From: JAFEDN01 sp963832945
Lineage (GTDB): Bacteria > Pseudomonadota > Gammaproteobacteria > Coxiellales > Coxiellaceae
DNA: 64,000 nt
Assembly (NCBI GenBank): GCA_963832945.1
Contig: CAWHVV010000006.1
Location: forward strand, 124,001-188,000
Direction: 5' to 3'
The notes under the pieces: model-generated
Told to the model about the DNA's origin: nothing
Databases searched by the model: none
The model's input: the letters and a program-made list of their open reading frames with translations, nothing else
Position numbers and translations under genes: made by a program
Shown: positions 52,019-60,964 of the stretch, piece after piece
Position numbering within the stretch: position 1 is the first letter of the stretch
Layout: each line of letters opens with the position of its first letter

Positions 52019-54625
52019 ATGCCGAAAACCCTTTATTTAAAAGATTACCGTCCCGCGGATTTTCAGATTGATGCCGTGCATTTGCATTTCGATTTGCATG
52101 AAGAAAATACCGTGGTAAAAAGCGTTTTAAAAATCAAACGCAACGCTGCGGCTAAAACGCCACAGTCGCCACTGGTTCTCAATGGTGAAGAGATGACTTT
52201 GCGGATGGTGAGCATTGATGGGAAAACATTATCAGTCGATCAGTTTCAGGTAGATGATCAGCATCTCAGCATTCCCAATGTGCCTGATGCGTTTGTCCTG
52301 GAAACAGAAGTGCTGATTCAGCCGCAAAAAAATACCCGGCTCAGTGGACTCTATAAATCACGCACTAATTTTTGCACCCAATGCGAAGCTCACGGTTTTC
52401 GACGCATCACTTATTACCTGGACCGGCCTGATGTGATGTCCCGCTTTACCACCACGATTACTGCTGATAAAAAACAGTATCCATTTTTATTGTCCAATGG
52501 CAATTTGATCGAGAAAAAAGATTTAAGCAACGGGCGGCATTGGGTGCATTGGGAAGATCCGTCTTTAAAACCCGCTTATTTATTTGCTTTGGTCGCCGGT
52601 GATTTTGACGTCGTTGAAGATCATTTTAAAACTCAATCCGGGCGCAACGTCGAATTAAAACTTTATTTAGAACGCGGTTTTCGCGACCAGGGCGATTTTG
52701 CGTTAACCGCGTTAAAACACGCCATGAAATGGGATGAGGAAACTTTTGGCCGCGAATACGATCTGGATATTTACATGATCGTTGCGGTCAGCGATTTTAA
52801 TATGGGAGCTATGGAAAATAAGGGGCTTAATATTTTTAACACCAAATATATTCTCGCGAAACCTGAAACCGCGACTGACCAGGATTATGCCGCGATTGAA
52901 AGCGTGATCGGTCATGAATATTTTCATAACTGGTCTGGAAATCGAGTTACCTGCCGGGACTGGTTTCAGATTACTTTAAAAGAAGGTTTAACAGTTTTGC
53001 GCGAGCAACTTTTTTCCGAGGATATGACCTCACCGGCGGTAGCGCGCATCGATGAAATCAGCGTGTTGCGAAACCGGCAGTTTCCCGAGGACGACGGTCC
53101 GAACGCGCACCCGGTCCGTCCGGAATCTTACATAGAAGTTAATAATTTTTATACTCCAACAGTTTACAGTAAAGGCGCGGAAGTGATTCGCATGGTGCGC
53201 ACACTGTTAGGCCCGGAATTATTCCGTAAGGGGATGGATTTATATTTTAGCCGTCACGACAAACAGGCAGTCACTACCGAAGATTTTATTCAGGCGATGG
53301 CGGACGTCTCCGGAAGGGATTTTACCCAGTTTTTCCGCTGGTATCGTCAAAGCGGCACGCCGCGTTTACAGGTACGTGGCGGATACGATCCAAAACAGAA
53401 AAATTTTACCTTAACAGTCAAGCAATCCTGTCCACCGACGCCGGGTCAACCCCATAAAGAATTGTTCCATCTTCCTTTGGCGATCGGGTTAATCGATAAG
53501 GAGGGCCGTGATTTGCCGTCCGTCGGCGGCACGAAAATTCTGGAAATTCACGATGCGGAGCAGGATTTTGTTTTTACGGACATAGCGCAAAAACCAGTGC
53601 CTTCGCTGCTGCGAAATTTTTCTGCGCCGGTGAAGCTGGATTATCCCTATACGCCGGAGGAATTGGCGTTATTAATGAGACACGACAGTGACATCGTCGC
53701 GCGCTGGGAGGCATCCCAACAGTTTGCAGTACAGCATATTCTGGATTGGGTCACGGCGCTGCAGAATCAGCGTCAATTACAGCAGCCGGCGCTGTGGGGT
53801 GATACTTTTTCGCAATTGCTGGCGGATAAAAGTGGTGATTTGCATTTACTGGCGAGATTATTGACCTTGCCTTCGGAGGCTTATTTAGCGCAATTTCTTG
53901 AACCTGTGGATGTGGAAAACATTCATAAAGCACGAGAATTCGGCAGGCGGCAATTAGCCAATGATTTGGAAAAGAAATTTCTCGATATTTATAACCATTT
54001 TCTGGATCGCGCTCCTTATGTCTTCAACACCGAGGCTATGGGCAGGCGCAGCGTCAAAAATTTGGCGCTGGCCTATCTGGTCAATACGGGCAAAGAAAAA
54101 TACGCGGATTTAGCTGTGGAACAGTTTAAAACCAGCGATAATATGACGAACACCATGGGCGCTTTATGGGCGTTGAATAATTATGAGGGAGCACAACGTC
54201 AGCTGATTCTGGAGTCGTTCTATGAAAGATGGCATGATCAGCCGTTAGTGGTGAACAAATGGCTGGCCTTGCAGGCCGGTTCACAATTGCCGGATACTCT
54301 GAAACAGGTTGAGAAATTATTAAAACATCCGGCGTTTTCAATTAACAATCCGAATAATGTTTACAATTTAATTGGTATGTTTGCCGGTAACGCCCTCCAT
54401 TTTCATGCCAAAGATGGTTCAGGTTATAAATTTATCGCTGACCGGGTTATCGAAATCGATCCCAAAAATCCGCAGGTCGGGGCGCGCATGGTGGAAGCGC
54501 TGACCCGCTGGCAACGTTTTGATAAAAATCGCCAGCAATTAATGCGCGCACAGTTACAGCGAGTTCAGGCAAATCCGCAAATCTCCAATGACGTTTATGA
54601 ACTGGTCGCGAAAAGCTTGCAATAA
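52019..54625 (+). CDS. pepN: Aminopeptidase N
   Basis: At 868 residues this has the usual length for bacterial PepN. It removes N-terminal amino acids from peptides in the cytoplasm. G-A-M-E-N at 263-267 binds the peptide N-terminus. H-E-Y-F-H-N-W-S-G-N from 299 has the zinc ligands, with the third Glu about 19 residues on (L-K-E-G-L-T). The C-terminal half is the alpha-helical ring. It is close behind cytochrome b561 and probably co-transcribed. Confidence 0.96.
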   Translation: MPKTLYLKDYRPADFQIDAVHLHFDLHEENTVVKSVLKIKRNAAAKTPQSPLVLNGEEMTLRMVSIDGKTLSVDQFQVDDQHLSIPNVPDAFVLETEVLIQPQKNTRLSGLYKSRTNFCTQCEAHGFRRITYYLDRPDVMSRFTTTITADKKQYPFLLSNGNLIEKKDLSNGRHWVHWEDPSLKPAYLFALVAGDFDVVEDHFKTQSGRNVELKLYLERGFRDQGDFALTALKHAMKWDEETFGREYDLDIYMIVAVSDFNMGAMENKGLNIFNTKYILAKPETATDQDYAAIESVIGHEYFHNWSGNRVTCRDWFQITLKEGLTVLREQLFSEDMTSPAVARIDEISVLRNRQFPEDDGPNAHPVRPESYIEVNNFYTPTVYSKGAEVIRMVRTLLGPELFRKGMDLYFSRHDKQAVTTEDFIQAMADVSGRDFTQFFRWYRQSGTPRLQVRGGYDPKQKNFTLTVKQSCPPTPGQPHKELFHLPLAIGLIDKEGRDLPSVGGTKILEIHDAEQDFVFTDIAQKPVPSLLRNFSAPVKLDYPYTPEELALLMRHDSDIVARWEASQQFAVQHILDWVTALQNQRQLQQPALWGDTFSQLLADKSGDLHLLARLLTLPSEAYLAQFLEPVDVENIHKAREFGRRQLANDLEKKFLDIYNHFLDRAPYVFNTEAMGRRSVKNLALAYLVNTGKEKYADLAVEQFKTSDNMTNTMGALWALNNYEGAQRQLILESFYERWHDQPLVVNKWLALQAGSQLPDTLKQVEKLLKHPAFSINNPNNVYNLIGMFAGNALHFHAKDGSGYKFIADRVIEIDPKNPQVGARMVEALTRWQRFDKNRQQLMRAQLQRVQANPQISNDVYELVAKSLQ

Positions 54626-54682
54626 TAGGGCTTTGAGCTTAAAGTGGCAGTAATCAAGATAATAACCTAATGGAGAAAGGAA

Positions 54683-56713
54683 ATGAGTAAACGTCCACAA
54701 AATGAATTTGAGCTTGAGAAATTGATACGCAGAAAAAATGTTTTTTCCGGTAATAGTATAGGAAATTATCTGCAATCGATTTGGACGCTAGAGAAAAACG
54801 ATATCGAACGTTCCGAAGAATCGGTCAGATTGAAATCCATATTTGATTTGCACTGGGCAATACGGCTAGGTGTTGACGTCTATGAAAAATCCATCCATCA
54901 ATTAACTATCCATGAAGCGTTATTTGTCATGGGCCGTATTTTATACGTTAACGTGCTTCTATCCATAAGCGAGGGTCCCCAGGGTGAAATCGCCAAACGG
55001 TTATCTGTCAGCCATTATCAAATAATCGCCTGTTTAAGGCAGTATCACGATCGATTGAAACAAAAGGAAAGAGCAAAAGCACAAAATAATTCGGATATTT
55101 TTCCTCTGACCATCAATTCCTATTCCGATGAAGAGGATGAAAAAGTCATTGTCCGCAGTGATTCATACAACAGTAATGCCAGTTATAGAAGTTTTAATTT
55201 TGGATATTCTACTTATGACCCACTTCCCGACTACCTGTGGTGGAATGGTTTTGACGATGGGATGCAGAAACATCATGATCCCTTGATGGCGCTGGTTTCT
55301 CCCAGTTACTCCACTGGAGAAGCTTGGGGTTATATAGTGGAATGGAAATTGCGGGCCACCATGGATATGATAAACCTGACCGCAGGCGGCATTCACCACG
55401 TGATGGGAAGTCTTCCGCAGATTATGGGTGAAGCAAAACACATCATCGCGATCGGAGCTCACGCCGTCGAATCGGGAGTTTCAGTCCTCCGGCATGATGT
55501 CATAAATGTGGGCCAAAATGTAGTCGTTGGTGCACAGAATTGTTGTGGCGATACCGTCCATAATTGGGCACACTGCTGTACCGGCGTAGGTCAGCGATTG
55601 TGCGATTGTTTAGGCGGCGTCGGACATTGCATGATTAATTGCACCTGCGGTTTTCTCAATTCCCTGGACACATGTTTTGGCGTACTGGGTGACTGTCTCA
55701 GCAACTGCGGCGGCATTATTTGCAATTTCAGATGTGATTGCCGTGGTGGCGATGACAAGATATGCAGCGGTTGTTGCGCGGGTTGTTGTGCTATTGGGAC
55801 GTGGTGCAGCAGTAGATGTTGCCCCGCATCTTCGGGTGATGACGGTGGATTGCATCAGGTTATCCATACTTCCGGGCTGGGTAAAACCGGGGGCGTGCAC
55901 GTATCCTTATCCGCCAGTAAACTTTTTGCGCCTGACCAGGTCGGCTCCTATTTAACAGGCGCTTATGTGCTCGCGTTTGCGCCGCCGGTTCTCTATAATT
56001 TATGGCATTCGGCTGTAAAATTGTTTAAAGGCGGAGATCATAAAGAAACTGCCAGCCGGGATCGCAAGGCCAGCGCCCAGGATTTACTGATAAAATCTTC
56101 ATTAGGCGCCGCAGCGTTTTTTGGAGGTTTATATATACCGTGGGGCGGTATTCATACAGCGATTTCGTTCTCCATTATGACGACCTACCTGAGCCATCAA
56201 TTATCCAAAACATGGCGGAAGAAAAACGAGAGCCATACTTTTGGCGATTTTCCTCACAAGCCTCAAAAATATATTCCAGGCCGTGCCGCTCTGGAGCAAT
56301 TGTTTTATTCGAGTGAAGCGTTGGAACAGCCGGGTCTTGATTTAGAAACGCGCGAAAAATTTTACCGGGATGCATTAACGGAAGTTTTGAGGAATTTAGG
56401 AGGGGATGATGGAAAGGAAATTTTTCCGGGACGTTCGCAGGCAGCTTTTCTGGCCGCGCAGGAGCGACTGGACAATGTCGGTTATATAATTAAAAACTGC
56501 GCAGAAGCGGCTTTTAGTGAAAAATCTGAAGTCCTTAAGACCCACGGTATCTTCTCTCATGGATTTTATGGTTTACTCCGCAGTTATGGCGGTCTATTTG
56601 GTGGTCATTATCGTCAAACAGATCAACGCAAGGAACTCTTATCCGCCATCCAGGGCCTGCGTGAAGGCAGAATAACAGAGACTGCAGAATCATATAATAA
56701 TGGGCCGATATAG
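54683..56713 (+). CDS. Membrane protein with a 23-cysteine domain, unknown
   Basis: This encodes 676 residues, with GGAGAAAGG before the ATG. Residues 1-280 are soluble; 287-380 hold 23 cysteines in 94 residues, in pairs and C-x-C, C-x-x-C-C spacings with many Gly. Hydrophobic stretches follow (about 410-440 and 475-510), then a helical C-terminal domain. The Cys pattern could bind several metals or be disulphide-bonded or acylated. No family is recognised. There is no Sec signal. It lies between pepN and a GNAT gene and resembles other large effector-like genes of the window only in its plan. Confidence 0.65.
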   Translation: MSKRPQNEFELEKLIRRKNVFSGNSIGNYLQSIWTLEKNDIERSEESVRLKSIFDLHWAIRLGVDVYEKSIHQLTIHEALFVMGRILYVNVLLSISEGPQGEIAKRLSVSHYQIIACLRQYHDRLKQKERAKAQNNSDIFPLTINSYSDEEDEKVIVRSDSYNSNASYRSFNFGYSTYDPLPDYLWWNGFDDGMQKHHDPLMALVSPSYSTGEAWGYIVEWKLRATMDMINLTAGGIHHVMGSLPQIMGEAKHIIAIGAHAVESGVSVLRHDVINVGQNVVVGAQNCCGDTVHNWAHCCTGVGQRLCDCLGGVGHCMINCTCGFLNSLDTCFGVLGDCLSNCGGIICNFRCDCRGGDDKICSGCCAGCCAIGTWCSSRCCPASSGDDGGLHQVIHTSGLGKTGGVHVSLSASKLFAPDQVGSYLTGAYVLAFAPPVLYNLWHSAVKLFKGGDHKETASRDRKASAQDLLIKSSLGAAAFFGGLYIPWGGIHTAISFSIMTTYLSHQLSKTWRKKNESHTFGDFPHKPQKYIPGRAALEQLFYSSEALEQPGLDLETREKFYRDALTEVLRNLGGDDGKEIFPGRSQAAFLAAQERLDNVGYIIKNCAEAAFSEKSEVLKTHGIFSHGFYGLLRSYGGLFGGHYRQTDQRKELLSAIQGLREGRITETAESYNNGPI

Positions 56714-56774
56714 GGTTTTTTAACTCGTTATGTGTCATTCCAGCATTTCTGCAGTCTGCAAATAAGGAGCGGCA

Positions 56775-57947
56775 ATGGAAGTCGGATTTTATACGGAAAT
56801 TTATGATTCAATCAAACAGGTTGATCCCGAGGAATGGTATAGTTTAATAGATGCCCATCTCGATTTAGCCATGGATCAACGATTAATCCATTTACTGGAA
56901 AGAAGCCTGAGCGGACAGGCGCGATTTTGGATAGTGCTGGTGCGGGACCGGCAAAAACAGTTAATCGCCTGTGCGTGCCTGAGTTTATTTCAAACGGATA
57001 TCGTGCAATCCGCCTCCGGTGTTCTGCAGACGATGATTCAACGACTCAGGCAAAAATGGCCGAATGTTTTAAAATTAAAAGTGCTTTTTTGCGGATTGCC
57101 ATTACCGAGCGCGCATTCACATTTTCGAGTCCGCGAAGCCATCGATTTACAACCCATACTAAAGATATTAAATAAGAGCATGACGGTCATTGCCCGCCGT
57201 GAAAAAGCCAGTTTGTTAGTATTAAAGGAACTGGATGCCATTCAGGATAAACAGCTGGATAGTATTCGGGAGCTGGGATTTGTGCGCGGAGAGCTGGAGC
57301 CGCTCTATCAATTAACGGGCAATTTTAAGGATTTTAATGATTACTGTGCGGCGTTACGTTCACCTTATCGGCACCAGATTCAGACAAACGTTAAAAGATT
57401 TAATAAATCGGGGCTGAAAGTAGAGCATTTTTTTGATTCAGAAGAAATTTATTCACGATTTAACGCCGCCGTTCACCGTTTATACCTCAACGTTTGGGAA
57501 AAAGCCAAAGAGAAACTGGAATGTTTTTCGCTGGATTTTTTCCGTGAAATCGCCAGATCGCTGCCTGGTCAGGTAGCGTTTACCCTGATTTCGGACAATC
57601 AAAAACCGGTAGCCTTTGTAATCGGCATAATTGGATCTGACACTTATTATAATTCTTATGTGGGCATCGATTATGACTATAATGATACCGCCGATCTCTA
57701 TTTTAATTTATTTTTCCGGGAACTGGATGTGGTATTTCGATTCAATAAAAAGAAAATTTCTTTGGGACAAACTTCGGGCATGTTTAAATCGCGATTAGGA
57801 GCCGTTCCTTCCGCACGTTTTTTTTGGGTACGTCCTTTAAACCCGGTTTTAGGTATAATCTTTAAATGTTTTCAATCGATAATTTTTCCCCGTATAAATC
57901 CCATTAAGCAAAATCAGGTGTTTAAGGGGTCAAGTCTCGAATCGTGA
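56775..57947 (+). CDS. GNAT-superfamily (BioF2-like) acyltransferase
   Basis: This encodes 390 residues with AAGGAG before the ATG. The C-terminal half (about 180-350) is a GNAT fold of the Acetyltransf_6/FemAB-like type: Y-R-H-Q-I-Q-T-N-V-K-R-F near 200, A-F-V-I-G-I-I near 275, Y-N-S-Y-V-G-I-D-Y-D-Y near 295, and L-G-Q-T-S-G-M-F-K-S-R-L-G near 335. The acceptor is unknown. The final seven codons and the TGA lie in the left arm of the 85-bp palindrome (57926), so its C-terminus was rewritten by that repeat. Confidence 0.78.
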   Translation: MEVGFYTEIYDSIKQVDPEEWYSLIDAHLDLAMDQRLIHLLERSLSGQARFWIVLVRDRQKQLIACACLSLFQTDIVQSASGVLQTMIQRLRQKWPNVLKLKVLFCGLPLPSAHSHFRVREAIDLQPILKILNKSMTVIARREKASLLVLKELDAIQDKQLDSIRELGFVRGELEPLYQLTGNFKDFNDYCAALRSPYRHQIQTNVKRFNKSGLKVEHFFDSEEIYSRFNAAVHRLYLNVWEKAKEKLECFSLDFFREIARSLPGQVAFTLISDNQKPVAFVIGIIGSDTYYNSYVGIDYDYNDTADLYFNLFFRELDVVFRFNKKKISLGQTSGMFKSRLGAVPSARFFWVRPLNPVLGIIFKCFQSIIFPRINPIKQNQVFKGSSLES

Positions 57948-58010
57948 AAAATAGGTTTGCGGTATTATTAATACCGCAAACCTATTTTTCACGATTCGAG
58001 ACTTGACCCC
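57926..58010. repeat. Perfect 85-bp palindrome (42-bp arms, 1-base centre)
   Basis: Both arms match exactly over 42 bases around a central T. The outer 24 bases of each arm (GGGGTCAAGTCTCGAATCGT then GAAA) are identical to both ends of the RAYT transposon at 59805-60858. It supplies the 3' end of the GNAT gene and ends one base before the gloB ATG. It can form a very stable hairpin. Confidence 0.95.
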
Positions 58011-58011
58011 T

Positions 58012-58776
58012 ATGCAAATAAATCCGATTCCCGCATTAAAAGATAATTATATCTGGATGCTGGTCGATGCCCAATCCTCCACTGCCTGGGTGGTGGATCC
58101 AGGAGAAGCGCGAGGCGTTCTCGACACTTTAAAAAAATTTAACCTTGAATTAAAGGGAATTTTGATCACTCATCATCATCAGGATCATTGCGGGGGAATC
58201 GCCGAATTACTTCACGTCTATCAGAATATTCCTGTTTACGGTTCCATTCACAGCAGTAATCAATATATCAATTGTCGCGTTGAGGAAGGTCAATCCTTTA
58301 CCTGTTTTTCAGAGGAAACTCAGATACTGGAAATTCCCGGGCATACGCTGGATCACGTGGCTTATTATATATCAAATGCCTTATTTTGCGGCGATACTCT
58401 GTTTAGCGTCGGTTGTGGCAAAGTTTTTGAAGGGACTGCGCAGCAGATGTATGATTCTTTATCCAAACTCAGCCGCCTGAGTGACGATACTAAAATTTAC
58501 TGTGGCCATGAATACACTTTGGCAAATTTAAAATTTGCCATGCTTGCCGATCCCGCCAATAAACATCTTCAGCAAAAGCTTGAAAAAGCGAGATTGGCGC
58601 TGCAAACAAACCGCTGTACATTACCGGGACTTTTAGGAGAAGAGAAAAAAATCAATCCCTTTTTGCGCTGTACCGCCCCGAAAATCATTGCCAGTGTTAC
58701 AAACCATACCGGCAAACGCCTGAATAATCCCGTTGAAGTATTTCACTACCTTCGCGAATGGAAAAATAGTCTATAG
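58012..58776 (+). CDS. gloB: Hydroxyacylglutathione hydrolase (glyoxalase II)
   Basis: This encodes 254 residues from ATG 58012; a TTG at 58003 lies inside the palindrome and is unlikely. It hydrolyses S-lactoylglutathione to lactate and glutathione. T-H-H-H-Q-D-H-C-G-G near 54-63 is the metallo-beta-lactamase metal motif; P-G-H-T-L-D-H, G-D-T-L-F and G-H-E-Y-T supply the rest. The start codon is one base from the 85-bp palindrome, with no room for a normal ribosome-binding site outside the hairpin. Confidence 0.94.
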   Translation: MQINPIPALKDNYIWMLVDAQSSTAWVVDPGEARGVLDTLKKFNLELKGILITHHHQDHCGGIAELLHVYQNIPVYGSIHSSNQYINCRVEEGQSFTCFSEETQILEIPGHTLDHVAYYISNALFCGDTLFSVGCGKVFEGTAQQMYDSLSKLSRLSDDTKIYCGHEYTLANLKFAMLADPANKHLQQKLEKARLALQTNRCTLPGLLGEEKKINPFLRCTAPKIIASVTNHTGKRLNNPVEVFHYLREWKNSL

Positions 58777-59003
58777 CAACCCCAGTTCGGAGTTTTATTC
58801 TTTTTAAATCAGTATGTTGAGATTAATTTCCCCATTGTGTTAATAAGAAACTAACCAAATTATAAGATTAACTTGTAGATACTTCCAGGATAATTGGTTA
58901 AGTATTTTAGTGCAAATGATTTATTTAAGCAAAATCCTGCAAACGGAAAATTAAGATATTACATATATTATTCAATTAATTTCTTTTGTGGTAGCTTGCT
59001 GCG

Positions 59004-59112
59004 AGAGGGTCTGTGGATGCCCTTCTGTATAATGGAAGCAGTGTGAGTTGAGAGGCTCAAGCACTGTTTTGCGAGAGGCTGGCGGGGAAGTTCCGCCGAT
59101 CTACTCCCCTCT
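59004..59112 (+). ncRNA. Candidate structured RNA, unidentified
   Basis: The 513-base gap between gloB and the secreted protein contains a compact foldable block. AGAGGG at 59004-59009 can pair with CCCTCT at 59107-59112 and encloses three hairpins: 59022-59038, 59039-59066 (CAGTG/CACTG extended by TTGAG/CTCAA) and 59081-59097 (GGCGG/CCGCC). Several GGA sequences are present. I cannot match it to 6S, SRP, RNase P or a riboswitch. No obvious terminator follows. The rest of the gap is AT-rich spacer and the hairpin at 59182. Confidence 0.35.
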
Positions 59113-59181
59113 GAACTGATGAAAATAGGTTAGAATTATCAACTATAATTGTTCATATGGTCGAAGTGCATAATTTCCAGG

Positions 59182-59212
59182 CGTCGTCCCGCGATCAAGT
59201 CGCGGGACGACG
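59182..59212. repeat. Strong 13-bp-stem hairpin
   Basis: CGTCGTCCCGCGA pairs perfectly with TCGCGGGACGACG around TCAAG. No T-run follows, so it is more like a REP-type extragenic palindrome than an intrinsic terminator. Confidence 0.65.
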
Positions 59213-59289
59213 AACACGAAGAATAAGACCTAAAACTGATGCGCTTTGACTATATCCGCGGAGTTTATTTTTCTATAAGGAGGTTATTT

Positions 59290-59799
59290 ATGCATTTTTC
59301 AAAAATATTACTGGCAGCTGCCGCTCTCAGCCTTACACTCACCACGAGCCTTGCTCAGAATTGGACTTGCTCTAATCTAAGAAAAATATCCATAATTAAT
59401 AGCACTGGACTTCAATTATCGACGCACGTGCATACTCAATGTGCCTGCTATTCACATGAATTTACTCACCCTATTCCTTTTTCTCCAAGTGGAAAACCCG
59501 TAGAGGGCTTTATGAAAGCTGATGAAGCTAAGAACTGCCAAGCATCGGATAAATTTTTATCAGTGACATTTTTCACGCCAAATGGTAGCAAGCTTGGAGA
59601 ATATAAATATTTGTATAAATATGATAAAAATAAATATCCCAACTGTGGAAAAGATTGCGAGTTTCCATTTGAAAAAGCTGAGATTAACAATATCAAAAAT
59701 TTTCGATTTATTTGTAGATTTATAAAATCGCAAAGCGGTGATTGGAACAACGGTACGGTAACTGTGAAATTGGCTTGTGATCACGCACCGATTGGTTAG
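59290..59799 (+). CDS. Small secreted cysteine-containing protein
   Basis: From ATG 59290, with a perfect AAGGAGG nine bases upstream, the product has 169 residues. M-H-F-S-K-I-L-L-A-A-A-A-L-S-L-T-L-T-T-S-L-A is a signal peptide. The mature part is beta-rich with about nine cysteines, likely disulphide-bonded in the periplasm or outside. No family is recognised. An in-frame ATG at 59239 would hide the signal peptide and ribosome-binding site and is rejected. The RAYT element begins five bases after its stop. Confidence 0.65.
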   Translation: MHFSKILLAAAALSLTLTTSLAQNWTCSNLRKISIINSTGLQLSTHVHTQCACYSHEFTHPIPFSPSGKPVEGFMKADEAKNCQASDKFLSVTFFTPNGSKLGEYKYLYKYDKNKYPNCGKDCEFPFEKAEINNIKNFRFICRFIKSQSGDWNNGTVTVKLACDHAPIG

Positions 59800-59804
59800 A
59801 TAAA

Positions 59805-60858
59805 GGGGTCAAGTCTCGAATCGTGAAAGTTCTTGTTCGATTATGCGTACAGATAATGCTAGAGGTTTATTGTAATTTATTTTTTTTTGAATTAGACGGT
59901 AAGCATACGAAACTGTGCAGGCAGCAATGCCGCCAAAATGACTAGCAATCATTGAATTTTTTTCTTGTGTAAACTTTACAGCCAGGTATATAGCGATATA
60001 TTTAGGAAGTGACAGTCTTCTTGAATGAGCGACCAATAATTCTTTCGGATCTATTTGAAAAAAATTTGCTACAGCCTTTTGAATTTGTGAAAGATCAGGC
60101 AAAGTTAGTAATAATTTATGCATTGGTATTTCAGGTATTTTGTGTTCTTTTGGAATTAAATTTTCGTTAATTGTTTTAACAAATGATTCAGAACCTAATA
60201 TAGGATTTTTTCTGATTTTTTTACTGAATTCATTTTCAGAGTTTTTCATGCCATCCTGAACAAACAACTGGTAATTCCAGTTTTGATTTTCCTTTCCAAA
60301 AAAGTTTAAAGTATCACTTTTGATTAACCAGGGAGGAGATGACTCCAGCTCAATATAAAGTCTATAACTAGACCATGGATAATCTTCAGGTTTATCCACT
60401 ATTTTAGCGACAACAGGATTAAGGTGGATATAGCGACTGGTTTCAATTAAGTAACTTTCTGCTTCAATTAGACAGGATTTATAGCGACCGCGAAACAGTG
60501 CCCCATCTTTTTGAACAGATAGATTATATTGCTGAGTATAAACACCATTTAAGTGACGCATCACTTGGTCAAGGTTAGCATGCAGAGTTCTCAATAGCAG
60601 ATGATAATGATTTCCCATTAAACAGTAAGCATGGATTTGGACATGATAGCGAAAATTAACCTCTTGAAGTAAAGATAGAAACAGGAGGCGATGAGATTCA
60701 TTTTGATAAATAGATTGCCGAGCGATGCCCCGGTTCATTACATGATACCATGCGCCAGGGTATTGAATTCGTAAAGGTCTTGCCATAATGGTATTTTAGA
60801 TAATTTAATCTATTCCAAAATACCGTAATCCTTATTTCACGATTCGAGACTTGACCCC
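59805..60858 (-). mobile_element. RAYT transposon with 24-bp inverted ends
   Basis: Identical 24-base inverted repeats (GGGGTCAAGTCTCG...) lie at 59805-59828 and 60835-60858 and enclose one transposase gene. They match the ends of the 85-bp palindrome at 57926-58010 exactly and resemble the palindromes at 12115 and 13093. The transposase stop codon lies in the left end. Confidence 0.85.
59809..60786 (-). CDS. REP-associated tyrosine transposase (RAYT), DnaA-like C-terminus
   Basis: This encodes 325 residues. Residues 1-150 are the IS200/Y1 HUH domain: P-G-A-W-Y-H-V-M-N-R-G near 11-21, M-G-N-H-Y-H-L-L-L near 60 (the HUH pair), R-G-R-Y-K-S near 100, and R-Y-I-H-L-N-P-V followed by Y-P-W-S-S-Y near 140 with the nucleophile Tyr candidate. 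Residues 225-325 resemble DnaA domain IV (L-S-L-P-K-Y-I-A-I-Y-L-A-V-K-F and a helix-turn-helix), as in longer RAYTs. It nicks single-stranded hairpin ends of REP-type sequences. No frame damage is seen. Confidence 0.9.
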   Translation of the reverse strand: MARPLRIQYPGAWYHVMNRGIARQSIYQNESHRLLFLSLLQEVNFRYHVQIHAYCLMGNHYHLLLRTLHANLDQVMRHLNGVYTQQYNLSVQKDGALFRGRYKSCLIEAESYLIETSRYIHLNPVVAKIVDKPEDYPWSSYRLYIELESSPPWLIKSDTLNFFGKENQNWNYQLFVQDGMKNSENEFSKKIRKNPILGSESFVKTINENLIPKEHKIPEIPMHKLLLTLPDLSQIQKAVANFFQIDPKELLVAHSRRLSLPKYIAIYLAVKFTQEKNSMIASHFGGIAACTVSYAYRLIQKKINYNKPLALSVRIIEQELSRFET

Positions 60859-60964
60859 CTTCTCTCTAGCTGCATTAAAAGAAAAAGTCAGTATCAACAA
60901 ATATATTTGTCAAGCATTAACCATTGCCTGTGAACGTGATTTGGCAAACAGACATGTTTCATGA
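60855..60964 (+). pseudogene. Remnant of a HicB/CopG-like antitoxin C-terminus
   Basis: A plus-strand frame leaving the RAYT right end reads S-L-A-A-L-K-E-K-V-S-I-N-K-Y-I-C-Q-A-L-T-I-A-C-E and stops at 60962-60964, overlapping the pfkA stop. This pattern resembles the ribbon-helix-helix end of HicB-type antitoxins. No start or toxin partner remains. Identification is tentative. Confidence 0.4.

Noticed and set aside
58003..58011. TTG 58003 as gloB start
   Set aside because: It lies inside the palindrome arm; GloB proteins start at the M-x-x-x-P-I-P-A-L-x-D-N-Y position given by ATG 58012.
59004..59112. tRNA, 6S RNA or SRP RNA
   Set aside because: No cloverleaf or T-loop, no SRP tetraloop domain, and no 6S-like long single hairpin with a central bubble.
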